Below are positions 10,195 to 20,100 of a stretch of DNA of 64,000 bases, in pieces; the first letter of the stretch is position 1; each line of letters starts with the position of its first letter. The notes below the pieces were generated by a model that saw only the letters and a program-made list of their open reading frames with translations, had not been told where the DNA came from and did no database searches. The position numbers and the translations under genes were made by a program. Source of the stretch: Acinetobacter sp. WCHA45 (GTDB lineage: Bacteria; Pseudomonadota; Gammaproteobacteria; Pseudomonadales; Moraxellaceae); the NCBI RefSeq assembly GCF_002165255.2, contig NZ_CP028560.1, positions 1 through 64,000 of the forward strand. Reading direction: 5' to 3'.

Positions 10195-10362
10195 CTAAGA
10201 TTCGGGTTGCGAATATTTCTTATATTTTTGCAAGATTTCAGCTTTACTCTGTTGAGTTATTTGAGCTGTCGTTGTAATGCCTTCAAGCTTTAGGCTGGCT
10301 TGATAGTTTTGCACGCGTGTCGCTTGAATATATTTTTTTTTCTGTTCAGTGGTTCTGAGCAT
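10195..10362 (-). CDS. yhfG: YhfG/VbhA-type Fic antitoxin, 55 aa
   Basis: A short gene with the protein MLRTTEQKKKYIQATRV, then QNYQASLKLEGIT, then a lysine-rich tail. The SLKLEG segment matches the inhibitory helix of class I Fic antitoxins, where a Ser and a Glu block the ATP gamma-phosphate site. It ends 12 bp before the fic start, so the two form an antitoxin-toxin operon. The frame, size and motif together make the call fairly firm despite the small size. Confidence 0.75.
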   Translation of the reverse strand: MLRTTEQKKKYIQATRVQNYQASLKLEGITTTAQITQQSKAEILQKYKKYSQPES

Positions 10363-10635
10363 TTCTAAACTCCATTGATGCTATACGTGAAATAAGTATA
10401 GCAGAGAATCATTTGATCAATGCCTTGCACCTAATATTTCAAAATAGAAAGCAACAGTATTATTTCATGTAATAACAGAAAACTAAAAAAAAGTGGAAGA
10501 ATTCTTAAAATTTAGACCACCCATGATAAGTAAACCATATGTATTTGTTGATAATTGTAATTTTGAGAAAATTTAGTTGATAAATTAAATGAATTTTAAT
10601 ATACAAAGATATGCTCATTTTTTATATCGATAAAA
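10363..10635. other. AT-rich intergenic region before the recombinase trio
   Basis: No gene is visible. Near 10466 a 30-bp segment resembles the start of the diverged repeats at 5911 and 8505. This is probably the left edge of the recombinase island and likely contains the promoter for the next operon, but I cannot point to one box with confidence. Confidence 0.4.
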
Positions 10636-11100
10636 ATGTTAAAATTTGACTATTTAGTAAAAAATATAGAGATATTTATGGGGCAATTTATCATGCCCTT
10701 TTGCTTTGAGCGACAAAATGTTCAATTTAAGATAGTAAAAATTAACTCAGAACTACTGAAAATCAAAAAGATTAAACAGAGCCAGAAAGTAGTAGTACAA
10801 GCAAAGTTCAAAATAATCTATGTGAAAATTTGGCAAAAAATATTGCTATTAATGCAAACGGAGCCATGCTTACGTGTACATTCTAATTATGTTGCAATCT
10901 TACAGTTGATACATAATCTTGATGATTTTATCGAAAAATCACAGCAACACTTGTGCTTTGAGAGAAAAGCTCAGAAAGAGCTGGATGCTAAATTTTTTGC
11001 TAGATTTTTTAAGCTGACAAAGAGTTCAATAAAAGATCAACTTTTACCAAATTGTTCAGATCGTAATGAATTTAACCAATGCAATTTGATAAAAAATTAA
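10636..11100 (+). CDS. Small partner protein of the recombinase trio, unknown function
   Basis: A 154-aa Lys- and Phe-rich protein that I do not recognise by motif. A second in-frame ATG at 10678 (MGQFIMPFCFERQ) may be the true start. It ends 12 bp before a 779-aa tyrosine-recombinase-like gene, which is followed after 4 bp by a 1064-aa integrase. A small protein beside two large recombinases is the layout of the gamma-mobile-trio (GmtX with GmtY and GmtZ) and, more remotely, of Tn554 (TnpC with TnpA and TnpB). Assignment to GmtX is inference from position only. Confidence 0.6.
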   Translation: MLKFDYLVKNIEIFMGQFIMPFCFERQNVQFKIVKINSELLKIKKIKQSQKVVVQAKFKIIYVKIWQKILLLMQTEPCLRVHSNYVAILQLIHNLDDFIEKSQQHLCFERKAQKELDAKFFARFFKLTKSSIKDQLLPNCSDRNEFNQCNLIKN

Positions 11101-11112
11101 GCGAAAGCGAAT

Positions 11113-13452
11113 ATGCCAAAGATTGAAACAGAAGAGCAATTCTTAGATTTAGCAGAAAAATTCCAAAAAGATTATTGTTTATTACGCAATCATGTTGTGA
11201 ATACACAATTTGTCGATCTATCAGATGATTTACGTGAAAAAGCCCATGCGCTATATGAGAAGGCGCAACAGATATACGGCTATATATCTAGTACGAGGCA
11301 AATTGGTAATTATTATTTGCTAGCTTGTTTAAGTTATTTTGCATCTCCTGATACTAGTAATACTCAAGAGCTGTCGTCTCAACGTTATCTGATTCTGCAA
11401 GCAAGTTTTTTAACTTATCGACATTACCAAGATTTTTCAAAAATTCCTAAAGGTGAGAATAAGAAAAAACAGGTCTGTGATCTCTTGCGTTATGTATCAC
11501 GATATGTGCTGCATTCTAATCATGCTGAATTATTTGAAGAATGCAGTAAGCTATTAAATCGTTATGTCATGTACGAACGTAGCTTGAAAAACGAGGATCG
11601 TAATCAACTTTTTAATATTAATGATTTTCAAGAAATAAAAGTAATTGAATATTTATCGGCACTATTGATCATATTTATACGACTAGATGATCGTAGTGTT
11701 GTTCTTCGTCAACGTAAGTCAAAAGAACGGAAAGCTTTACAATGGCCAACTAAAAACGAAGTCAGAATATTTCGTGAAATAAAATCAGGTAAGCAAGAAG
11801 ATGTCGGATATAACGCAAAAATCAGTTTTCATGATGCCGCTCTTCACAAAGATGAAGATGGTGAAATTGAGCTTGCAGACGCTGAAGTAGAGTTATATTC
11901 AGAAGATGAAAAGACTAAACAATTTAATCATATAATTAGTGATTATGTTGCGCATTACACGCGTCATCGCCAACGCCGGCATGCTCCATTTATTACAAAT
12001 CCTCATTATTTAGCGCCGGACGTACTGAAGCAAGTTGTATATGTACTAAGAGCCGAATTATTTGGAAACTGGAAAGATGCTGCAATAGCTGCTGCATGTT
12101 TATTATCACTGTTGACAGGATTATCACCCGTTGCACTGATGAATTTTAACGAGCTTATTCAAGATGGAATTTTGATCCAAAAAGGTTCACGAAAACGACG
12201 GGAATATTTACTCAATTTAGATTTAAAAATTTCAGAGCAGAAAATACAGCGTCTTAATCATGTGCGATGGAATGAAGAGATGTCGCATCAACTACATCTA
12301 CCTGCGGCATGGTTTGACTACATCGAGCAAGGAGATAATCCATCTATATCTTCAGCTTATATTAATACCAAGCTTAAGAATTGGCTTGATAATCGGTTTG
12401 TAGGTTCGATCACTGTAGAAAAACTGCAGGCTCAATTATATTTTCATATATATTATGAAACATATAATGAATATCTTGCTCATGTAATTGCTGGGCGGGA
12501 TAGTCAGCATCACATGCCTGGTATCTATTATGGCGGGCTACCGAAAACTCAACTCAGTAGCACATATCTAGCCTTTTTAGAAAAAGCACTTACACCACAT
12601 TCCACACATTTTACTGAAGACACGGCTGAACTAAAAATATTGCAACAACAATTCAAAGTGCAATCTGCATTATCTATAGGAAGGATAGGGAGCCAACTGG
12701 CACTTGAACCCAATTTTGTGAAAGAGCAATTCCATATTTTACATAGACATTGTCACGAAAACATCCAAGAAGATAAGCACATTATTAATCAACTTAATGC
12801 ATATGCGTGTTGGATGTGGCATATCAGTTTGTTGAGTTTGGCAAGTCGGCCTAAAAAAAACCTGTTGGGGAATTTGGATGATTATTGTGTTGAGCTCAAG
12901 CTTTTATATGTGAATGATAAGAAAAATAGTAAGGCAAGAAAGGATGGTCGCTTTATCCCATTATCTGATTTTTTCATCAAAGCATTGCAAAATTACACTA
13001 CTTTTTTAGAACAAATTATTGAAGCATACGGTTTATTTTTTAGACAAGTCTTTGTAAAGAAGAAAATTACTATAAATGATCTTTTTGGAATGGTCCTAGT
13101 TAGTAACGAGAGCCTTCCGATGACTGTCAAAGAGTGGCAGAGTAAAAAAATTAAGTTAATCCCGTTATCAAGGAGCTGGGTAAATGCCTATATGCGAGAG
13201 ATTTTTCCCAGAAATATGTATTCAAATTGGTTACGCCATTTTGATATGAATTTTTTGATGCATGAGCAGCAAGAGGGTAAACCAGCATTAGCTTTTCACT
13301 TAATTCAGGCCCTGTATGGTCATGACCAACGTGACCGAGAGGCTTTTCATCCGCATTCTTCACTTATCCCGAATGTCTATGTACAGCAAGCCCGCCAGCA
13401 ATTGCAAGATAATGTCAAATCTTTATCGATTAAACACTTAGAGCGAAAATAG
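11113..13452 (+). CDS. Large tyrosine-recombinase-like protein (GmtY-like)
   Basis: A 779-aa protein with a degenerate but traceable tyrosine recombinase C-terminal half: LLSLASRPKKNLLG near residue 572 (first Arg region), KARKDGRFIPL near 605-615 (beta-strand Lys), NWLRHFDMNFLM near 703 (box II Arg-His), YGHDQRDREAF near 734 (GH) and a possible nucleophile in PNVYVQQAR near 756. An earlier block, LLSLLTGLSPVALMNF near residue 335, also imitates box I. It would act with the next gene in site-specific integration of the island. The arrangement recalls the gamma-mobile-trio, whose GmtY is a large recombinase; this is a family-level inference. Confidence 0.65.
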   Translation: MPKIETEEQFLDLAEKFQKDYCLLRNHVVNTQFVDLSDDLREKAHALYEKAQQIYGYISSTRQIGNYYLLACLSYFASPDTSNTQELSSQRYLILQASFLTYRHYQDFSKIPKGENKKKQVCDLLRYVSRYVLHSNHAELFEECSKLLNRYVMYERSLKNEDRNQLFNINDFQEIKVIEYLSALLIIFIRLDDRSVVLRQRKSKERKALQWPTKNEVRIFREIKSGKQEDVGYNAKISFHDAALHKDEDGEIELADAEVELYSEDEKTKQFNHIISDYVAHYTRHRQRRHAPFITNPHYLAPDVLKQVVYVLRAELFGNWKDAAIAAACLLSLLTGLSPVALMNFNELIQDGILIQKGSRKRREYLLNLDLKISEQKIQRLNHVRWNEEMSHQLHLPAAWFDYIEQGDNPSISSAYINTKLKNWLDNRFVGSITVEKLQAQLYFHIYYETYNEYLAHVIAGRDSQHHMPGIYYGGLPKTQLSSTYLAFLEKALTPHSTHFTEDTAELKILQQQFKVQSALSIGRIGSQLALEPNFVKEQFHILHRHCHENIQEDKHIINQLNAYACWMWHISLLSLASRPKKNLLGNLDDYCVELKLLYVNDKKNSKARKDGRFIPLSDFFIKALQNYTTFLEQIIEAYGLFFRQVFVKKKITINDLFGMVLVSNESLPMTVKEWQSKKIKLIPLSRSWVNAYMREIFPRNMYSNWLRHFDMNFLMHEQQEGKPALAFHLIQALYGHDQRDREAFHPHSSLIPNVYVQQARQQLQDNVKSLSIKHLERK

Positions 13453-13456
13453 TTGT

Positions 13457-16400
13457 ATGCAAAAAATCAAAGAACTAATAAAACCACAACTAGATGATCT
13501 ATTTGTTGATATTCATAAAATGGTGAAAAAGTCGCTAGATAGACAGCCTTCTCCACCTGAAGTATTGACGAAAGAAATGCAGCAAAAACTTGATCAGCAG
13601 ATCGCTGAAAAATGGCATGACATTAAAGATAGTGTTGATTGTTTGAGTCAAAAGTTGAGCCGAGACGAACAATCAAAACTGATGCAATTTACTGAAGATG
13701 AATTTAATAAAAGAAGGAAGCAATTCAACCAGAATGTAGATAAAAAATCATACAGAATTAAGCTAAATCCACATACTAAACGGATCGTACTGCCTAGAAA
13801 AATTGAGAGTACAGAGTCACGGTTAGAACAGGGGCATCTACATATCCATGTACTTAAGGAATTAAGGCAGTATTGGCAAGATTCATTTGAATATTGGAAT
13901 GAACCAAAGTACTTATGGGGAAATTTATGCTTAAGTTTTATATATATTTCAGGCTGTGCAGATGAACAGCATTTGATTGCTATTCAGAAGCAATTGCAGG
14001 AGGCCATTGAGCTTGGTACAGATCTGAATTGTTTTCGGTTATACCATTCGGACTACAAAAAAATCACTAATCCATTGTTACTACATTATCGTGTTGAAAA
14101 CTCTCAATATGGCAACGATGTAGAACAGGGAAAGTTGTACCAATGGAAACATGTTTTTTTTAACCCATATGCGCAGTTCATTTTGCAATATTTAAAAAAG
14201 TTGAAAGCTACTCAGAAAGAATTTTGTCTGCAACATTCAGTTGAAGATTGTATTTTAGAAAGCTTGAGTAAGATAGGCAGGAAAAAAAGTCTTGGGGATC
14301 TGCAATATCAAATTAAACGCCGTGGATTTCGTGCATTTAATGATGTGCAAATGGTACTCGAATTTAATCCAAACCTCAGCATAGATATATTTTTGAGTAA
14401 TGTGCTTCAGCAAGAGATTAATACTGTTGCTTTAAGGCCATCCGAATTTAGATTGCTGTGGAATAATGATTACAATCAAGTCACAGAACCAGATAATCGC
14501 CCTATTCATTTTGAACAAGAGCAGTTACTTCCTGAAGTTCCGACTGTTCAAAGCAAATTACAAACGATTCCGTATGAGTTGATGTTGTTTGGTCAAAAGA
14601 AACGTAAAGGTCAAAAAGTTGAGCGTTTAGATAAAAAGAGGAATAAAGAAGAACGCACGCTACGTTTTTGGCAAGAAACTAGAAGGGTGTTAGAGGAGAA
14701 GATAGTTGATGCTAATACGGAGGAAAAGTCTTTAATTGATGCTCAACTACGCTTAATTCACTGGTTAATGCATTTAAAAAAACGAGGGCTTCAATTATCA
14801 ACTATTGAAAGCTACTTAGGATCGTTTGGCAAAGAATTTATATTTGAGATTTGGCTCAATAAATTAGATTTAAAGCAACAATCCATAGATGACTATGAGG
14901 ATTTATATCGGCAGCTATTGAAATACAGCAGTGAACGTGATGAAAAAGCAGTTCAACGAGATTCGGTGAAAGGAAAAACCTCTCGTAAGATGCACCAAAG
15001 CGCAGAATACCGTTTTGGTCGCCTAAAAGATTTTCATCAATTCTGTATAGAGAATTATGATGCTCCAGGGGTATTGGTGTTACAGAATTCAAGTTTTAAG
15101 CATTTACAAATTTGCAATGCACGGCTAGTGAGTCCTTTGCTATTTGGCAAATTATTGGAAAAACTAGAAAATTTAAGTCAAGAGCCAACGGCATCAGAGT
15201 GGGTCGATCATCTGAGTTGTTTAAAGCTGATGTATTTACTAAGTTATAGAACTGGACTTCGATTAAATGAAGTTCGTTGTCTTAAAATACAAGATATTAT
15301 TTGCCCAGAGCTACTTTATAAAGAAAAAGAAAATACAGTTTTTAATAATATCACGCTTCATATCCAAGACAATTCATATCGCCGTCTGAAAACGCGAAGT
15401 GCGAATCGTCAAATACCATTGAAAATTGCATTGTCAGAACATGAGTTTTTAGTAGTACAACGTTACATACAACATCGTTATGAGCAATATTTGGTTAATC
15501 AGCAGGATGATCAACTTTTTAGTGTGAATCATCGTGTATTAACTGATCAATGTATCAGCAAAATTACAGTAGATTTGTTTAGTCAAATATTAGGTATGCA
15601 TCATGGCTTTAGTTTTCATACATTACGCCACAGTGCTGCTAACTATCTAGCAATAACTTTGCTCGGTTCAAAAGAAATGATCAAGACCTACACAGATTGT
15701 CCTTGGGTAAAAGCAAAAAAGATGAGGGATTTATTGTTTGGTATGAAAGCACGTGCTCAAGAAGAGATTATTCAACATAAATGGCAGGTGCTCGCCTCTT
15801 GGATGGGGCATAGCAGTATTGAGCAAACGGCTTCAAATTACCTTCATGTTTTGGATTTATTAGCAGTCGATCGAATTTATAATTCGCCGTGTATCATTTC
15901 AAAAAAAGTATTAGAACAGTGTTTTGGTCCAGTGAAGTCAAGTACAGAGTACATAAACTTAAATCGTTATACTCAGCAGCAGAAATGGTTTGATTCTTAT
16001 CATCAGCAAACACAGCCATTCACAATGGTTGGCCAACAAGAGAAGAAGTTTAGTATCGAGAATAGTACTCTGACACCTTATCAACGTTTGATAAATTTTA
16101 GAGATGCCCGTAGCAAAGATCCCCAAGCTCAAGTATGGCTGCAGCGATGTCAATTGATGTGCACTAAATGGATGAGCCCCCAAAAATTTAACTTAAAAGT
16201 TGAAAATATTGAGGGAGAGATTATAGATGAAGGTTGGTTTGAGGATCTTCACAATAAAGCCAGGAAATTGTCTCGTTCTAATGAACGCAATACCTTCCTT
16301 GATTTGTACGATCAAGAAGAGAATAGGCCTGACATATATCAAAGAAAGAACAAGATTGATGCTCTAAAAATATTATTACACTTTGGTAAGTTACGTAAGA

Positions 16401-16651
16401 ATTTTTTGCATTTTGTATGTCGAGATCAAGACGATGAGCAACGAATTAGAAGTTTTATTGCTGGAATGAAGCCAATATTAGGAGAAGAGCTAAATTTAGG
16501 TATACAAAATTATCCAGTTAATATGAATGCACCTGAGCGAAGAGTTCAATTCAGTTTTCAAAGAATAGACTCTAATAAAAATGTGACAGTTCTGGTTTTA
16601 TTTAATCTAATGTTAAAAATCATGCAGGAAGATGAGCTTTGGATTAAATAG
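13457..16651 (+). CDS. Very large tyrosine recombinase, 1064 aa (GmtZ / VPA1269-like)
   Basis: The catalytic set is complete in the middle of the protein: YRTGLRLNEVRCLKIQDI (Arg I, near residue 598), LKTRSANRQIPL (Lys, near 650), FHTLRHSAANYL (HxxR, near 721), ASWMGHSSIEQTASNYLHV (GH and nucleophilic Tyr, near 784-796). About 270 further residues follow the catalytic Tyr, unlike classical integrases of 300-400 aa. Length and pairing with a second recombinase fit the VPA1269/GmtZ integrases of gamma-mobile-trio islands, which carry defence and offence cargo. It starts 4 bp after the preceding stop, so the trio is one operon. Confidence 0.75.
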   Translation: MQKIKELIKPQLDDLFVDIHKMVKKSLDRQPSPPEVLTKEMQQKLDQQIAEKWHDIKDSVDCLSQKLSRDEQSKLMQFTEDEFNKRRKQFNQNVDKKSYRIKLNPHTKRIVLPRKIESTESRLEQGHLHIHVLKELRQYWQDSFEYWNEPKYLWGNLCLSFIYISGCADEQHLIAIQKQLQEAIELGTDLNCFRLYHSDYKKITNPLLLHYRVENSQYGNDVEQGKLYQWKHVFFNPYAQFILQYLKKLKATQKEFCLQHSVEDCILESLSKIGRKKSLGDLQYQIKRRGFRAFNDVQMVLEFNPNLSIDIFLSNVLQQEINTVALRPSEFRLLWNNDYNQVTEPDNRPIHFEQEQLLPEVPTVQSKLQTIPYELMLFGQKKRKGQKVERLDKKRNKEERTLRFWQETRRVLEEKIVDANTEEKSLIDAQLRLIHWLMHLKKRGLQLSTIESYLGSFGKEFIFEIWLNKLDLKQQSIDDYEDLYRQLLKYSSERDEKAVQRDSVKGKTSRKMHQSAEYRFGRLKDFHQFCIENYDAPGVLVLQNSSFKHLQICNARLVSPLLFGKLLEKLENLSQEPTASEWVDHLSCLKLMYLLSYRTGLRLNEVRCLKIQDIICPELLYKEKENTVFNNITLHIQDNSYRRLKTRSANRQIPLKIALSEHEFLVVQRYIQHRYEQYLVNQQDDQLFSVNHRVLTDQCISKITVDLFSQILGMHHGFSFHTLRHSAANYLAITLLGSKEMIKTYTDCPWVKAKKMRDLLFGMKARAQEEIIQHKWQVLASWMGHSSIEQTASNYLHVLDLLAVDRIYNSPCIISKKVLEQCFGPVKSSTEYINLNRYTQQQKWFDSYHQQTQPFTMVGQQEKKFSIENSTLTPYQRLINFRDARSKDPQAQVWLQRCQLMCTKWMSPQKFNLKVENIEGEIIDEGWFEDLHNKARKLSRSNERNTFLDLYDQEENRPDIYQRKNKIDALKILLHFGKLRKNFLHFVCRDQDDEQRIRSFIAGMKPILGEELNLGIQNYPVNMNAPERRVQFSFQRIDSNKNVTVLVLFNLMLKIMQEDELWIK

Positions 16652-16679
16652 CCTAAGCTAACTAAAAGGTATTGTTTAA

Positions 16680-16910
16680 AAATTTCTTTGGTCATAAGTA
16701 AACGGCTTTTTTGCTCAAGCCTATACCTTAAGTCTACCGTACAACGAATTGGTGCTCTTACAATAAATCCTTGATCAATCGAGGAAACATATCGATAGGG
16801 TAAGCTCAACCACAAGATAAACAGGGATCAAATTAAGCTTATTCTGAGGCAGCTTGGGCAAATTTAATCTTCAAATCTTTGGGCAACAAAGCCGAGCGTT
16901 ACCGAAATCG
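16680..16910 (+). pseudogene. Degenerate IS5-family (IS903-group) relic
   Basis: TCTACCGTACAACGAATTGG near 16733 matches the relic at 5855, and it continues as AATAAATCCTTGATCAATCGAGG, the NKSLINRGNISI region of IS903-type transposases. Towards the end, CTTATTCTGAGGCAGCTTGGGC reads as another transposase fragment. Stops and deletions break it. It separates the recombinase operon from the helicase gene. The remaining bases to 17100 are AT-rich and hold the helicase ribosome binding site, AAGGGG. Confidence 0.6.
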
Positions 16911-17105
16911 AGGTAAAAGACTGCGTATGGGATTTCTTTTAATTGTTGGAATTTACAATATAGAATTGAGAAAGAAATGATTTGTGTAAGAGAACTATTG
17001 TTATTCGTATAATTTTAAAACAAGATATCAACTATTTAAAATTGTGATTTTAGCATTTTAAGCATGCCATTAATTCGGTTTGATTAAATTGCAAAGGGGA
17101 TAATA

Positions 17106-20100
17106 ATGCTAGAAGATGAAAATAACCAACAACTTGATCCAAAATATTCATTGCAGGTTGATTGTGCTTCAGCTTTGAATTTTGTTTTACAGCAAAATTC
17201 AGTTCCTCTGATTCGACAAATCCTAATCTCTTCAACTGAAACGATTTCTGGTTCTCGAATCGTTATTCGTTCTAATCCTGATTATTTCAAAGAACACACT
17301 ATCAATATTGCGAACTTGGAAGGCAATCAATTCTTGGCTCTTGATAAGCCAAAATTAGTTTTTGATATCAAACTATTGCAGGAGTTACCTGAGAATCTTA
17401 AAGGCAGTATTGAAATCCTTTGGTTGAATGAAAAGGAAGAGATACTGGCAGAGCAGCGGGCAGAGATTGATTTATTAACCATTGATACTTGGGGTGGGGA
17501 ACGCCAACCCATAGAATTATTGGCGAGTTTTTCACAACCCAATGCTTCAGCACTCAGCCCAATTTTGGTTAAGGCCAGTGAAATTTTAAAAGCAAAAGAA
17601 CTAGGTTCATTAAGTGGTTATCAAGAGCGAGATAGAGATTCTGTGCTATCTCAACTGAATGCCTTATGGGAGTCTTTATTACAACAAGATATTCATTATA
17701 TTGTTAACCCAGCAAGCTTTGTTAAATCGGGCCAAAGAATACGTTTGGCAAAGCAGATTTTTGACGAGAAGTTAGCATGTTGTTTAGACACGACAATACT
17801 TTTAAGTGCCTTGGCTGAACAAATAGGCTTAGATACTTTACTTATTATTGAAGAAGGACATTCGTATCTTGGGGTTTGGTTAAATGAGACGCCAAATGTT
17901 GACTTGATCATTGATGATATTCAAGCATTAAGAAAGCGTTATGATTTGGGTGAAGTTGTTTTTATAGAAACAACGCTGCTCACACAACAAGTAAAGTTTG
18001 CATCCGCACTTGAAACAGCAAAACAGTACATTAAAGATGAATCCCGCCAGCATAAGTTCTATCTTGCGATTGATGTTCGCCAGTCCCGGTTGCGTGGCAT
18101 TAAACCAATTTCCTCATATCAGGATAAGAAAAATCATCTGGATGAAACAGAAATTGAATGGGCGCCTGCATCTATTCCTGTATATGATGTTGAACGTCCT
18201 GTAGAAAGTAAAGCCACGCGGGTTGACCGCTGGTTGCGCCGTTTGCTTGATCTAAGTCTCCGTAACAAGCTCTTAAACTTTAAGGACAATCGTTACAGCA
18301 TACCCTTACAATGTTCTGAGTTAACACTGGGGAAACTTGAAGATGCATTGGCGAACCAAGAGGGTTTCTTATTTAAGGGGATTGATAGCATCTCGCTAAA
18401 AGATGTCCAGCGTGACAATGAAAGCCAACATATCAATCAATATGTTGATGATAGCCTGTCCAGAAAACTATTGTTTAGTCCACTTGATACACCCTTACTG
18501 GAAAAGCGCCTAATTGAGGTTTACCGTGCCTCACGTACTGCTTTAGAAGAGGGAGGAGCGAATACACTATTTCTTGCTATTGGCTTTCTGGAATGGAAAG
18601 AGTCAGAGCGTTCAAAACGCACTTTTAAAGCGCCACTACTACTTATTCCTGTGCAGATCACCCGCGAGACCGCTAAAACAGGTTATCGCCTGTATATGTA
18701 TGATGATGAGCCTCGCTTTAATTCAACTTTATTACAATTATTAAGACAGGATTTTGAACTAGATATTTCGGGTTTAAACCCTTTGCCGGCAGATGATTCT
18801 GGGATAGATGTTAACCAAGTCTTACATATTGTGCGTAAGGCTATTGTGAATATACCAGGATGGGAAGTTAAAGCTGAGGCTGCCATTGGTCAGTTCTCAT
18901 TTTCAAAATATTTAATGTGGCTTGATTTGTCTACACGAATGGATCAACTTAAAAATCAATCTGTAGTAAATCATCTGATTGAATCACCACGAGAACCATT
19001 CATTAAACAGGATGATTTTCCGCAACCCGCTCAACTAGACCAACGATATCAACCTCAACAATTTTTTACACCGTTATCATCTGACTCGTCACAGTTAGCA
19101 GCAGTTATGTCCGCCGCATTAGGACGTACTTTTGTACTTTCTGGCCCTCCTGGGACAGGTAAGTCCCAGACCATTACAAATATGATTTCACAGTGTCTAG
19201 CAGATGGTAAATCTGTGTTGTTCGTTTCTGAAAAGATGGCAGCTTTAGAGGTTGTCTATCGTCGTTTGACACAGATTGGCTTGAGTGAGTTGTGCTTGCA
19301 GTTACATTCTTCCAAAGCGCAGAAAATGCAGGTTTTGGATCAACTGCGGGAAAGAGCACAGAAGAACAATGACCCATATTTTCTAAGTGCTCAGCTAAAG
19401 ACAACAGAATGGCAAAAGTTGTCGGACAAATTAATCCAGTCTCGTGATGAACTGAATCAGCATGTAAATAATCTCCATACCGTACATGCGATCGGTTGGA
19501 GTCTGTATGCCGCAATGAGTGATGAACTTTGTTATCGGGATACACCACATCTACGTTTTCCTGAGATTGAAATTTCAACACTAACATCAGAAAAGCGTGA
19601 GTTGCTGAATAAGACGGTGACACAAGCAGTAAGCTTGCGTCAGCTAGTAAATGAAAATGCTAAAGACGTATTGGATGGATTTGCGGAGGGCTTGTCCGAA
19701 CCTATCTGGAATCTGGCATGGCAGGAGCAATATCAACTATTACAGGACCAACTTGTAGGTCAGATACAACAATTACAAAAGTCTATTTCTGCTTGGCAAC
19801 AGGTTTTTGGATTCAGTGAAAAGCAGAATCTGAGTCAGGTTAATCAGGATGTTGCGATTTTTAAAGCAATATCTAATCTGGTTCAGCAAACAGACTTAAA
19901 ACTCTTAAATGCGATTAAAGATATCGATTTAAAAACCATTACCCAGACAAAACACTTAACGCAAGATCTTAAGCAACAGCGTTCTTCATTAGTAGGGAAA
20001 TACCAATCTCAAATTTATCAAGCAGATTTAAGTCAAATTGGCTTTAAATGGCGTGAAGCAGAATCAAAAATGTTCCCATTTTCATGGTTTGCTAAATTCC

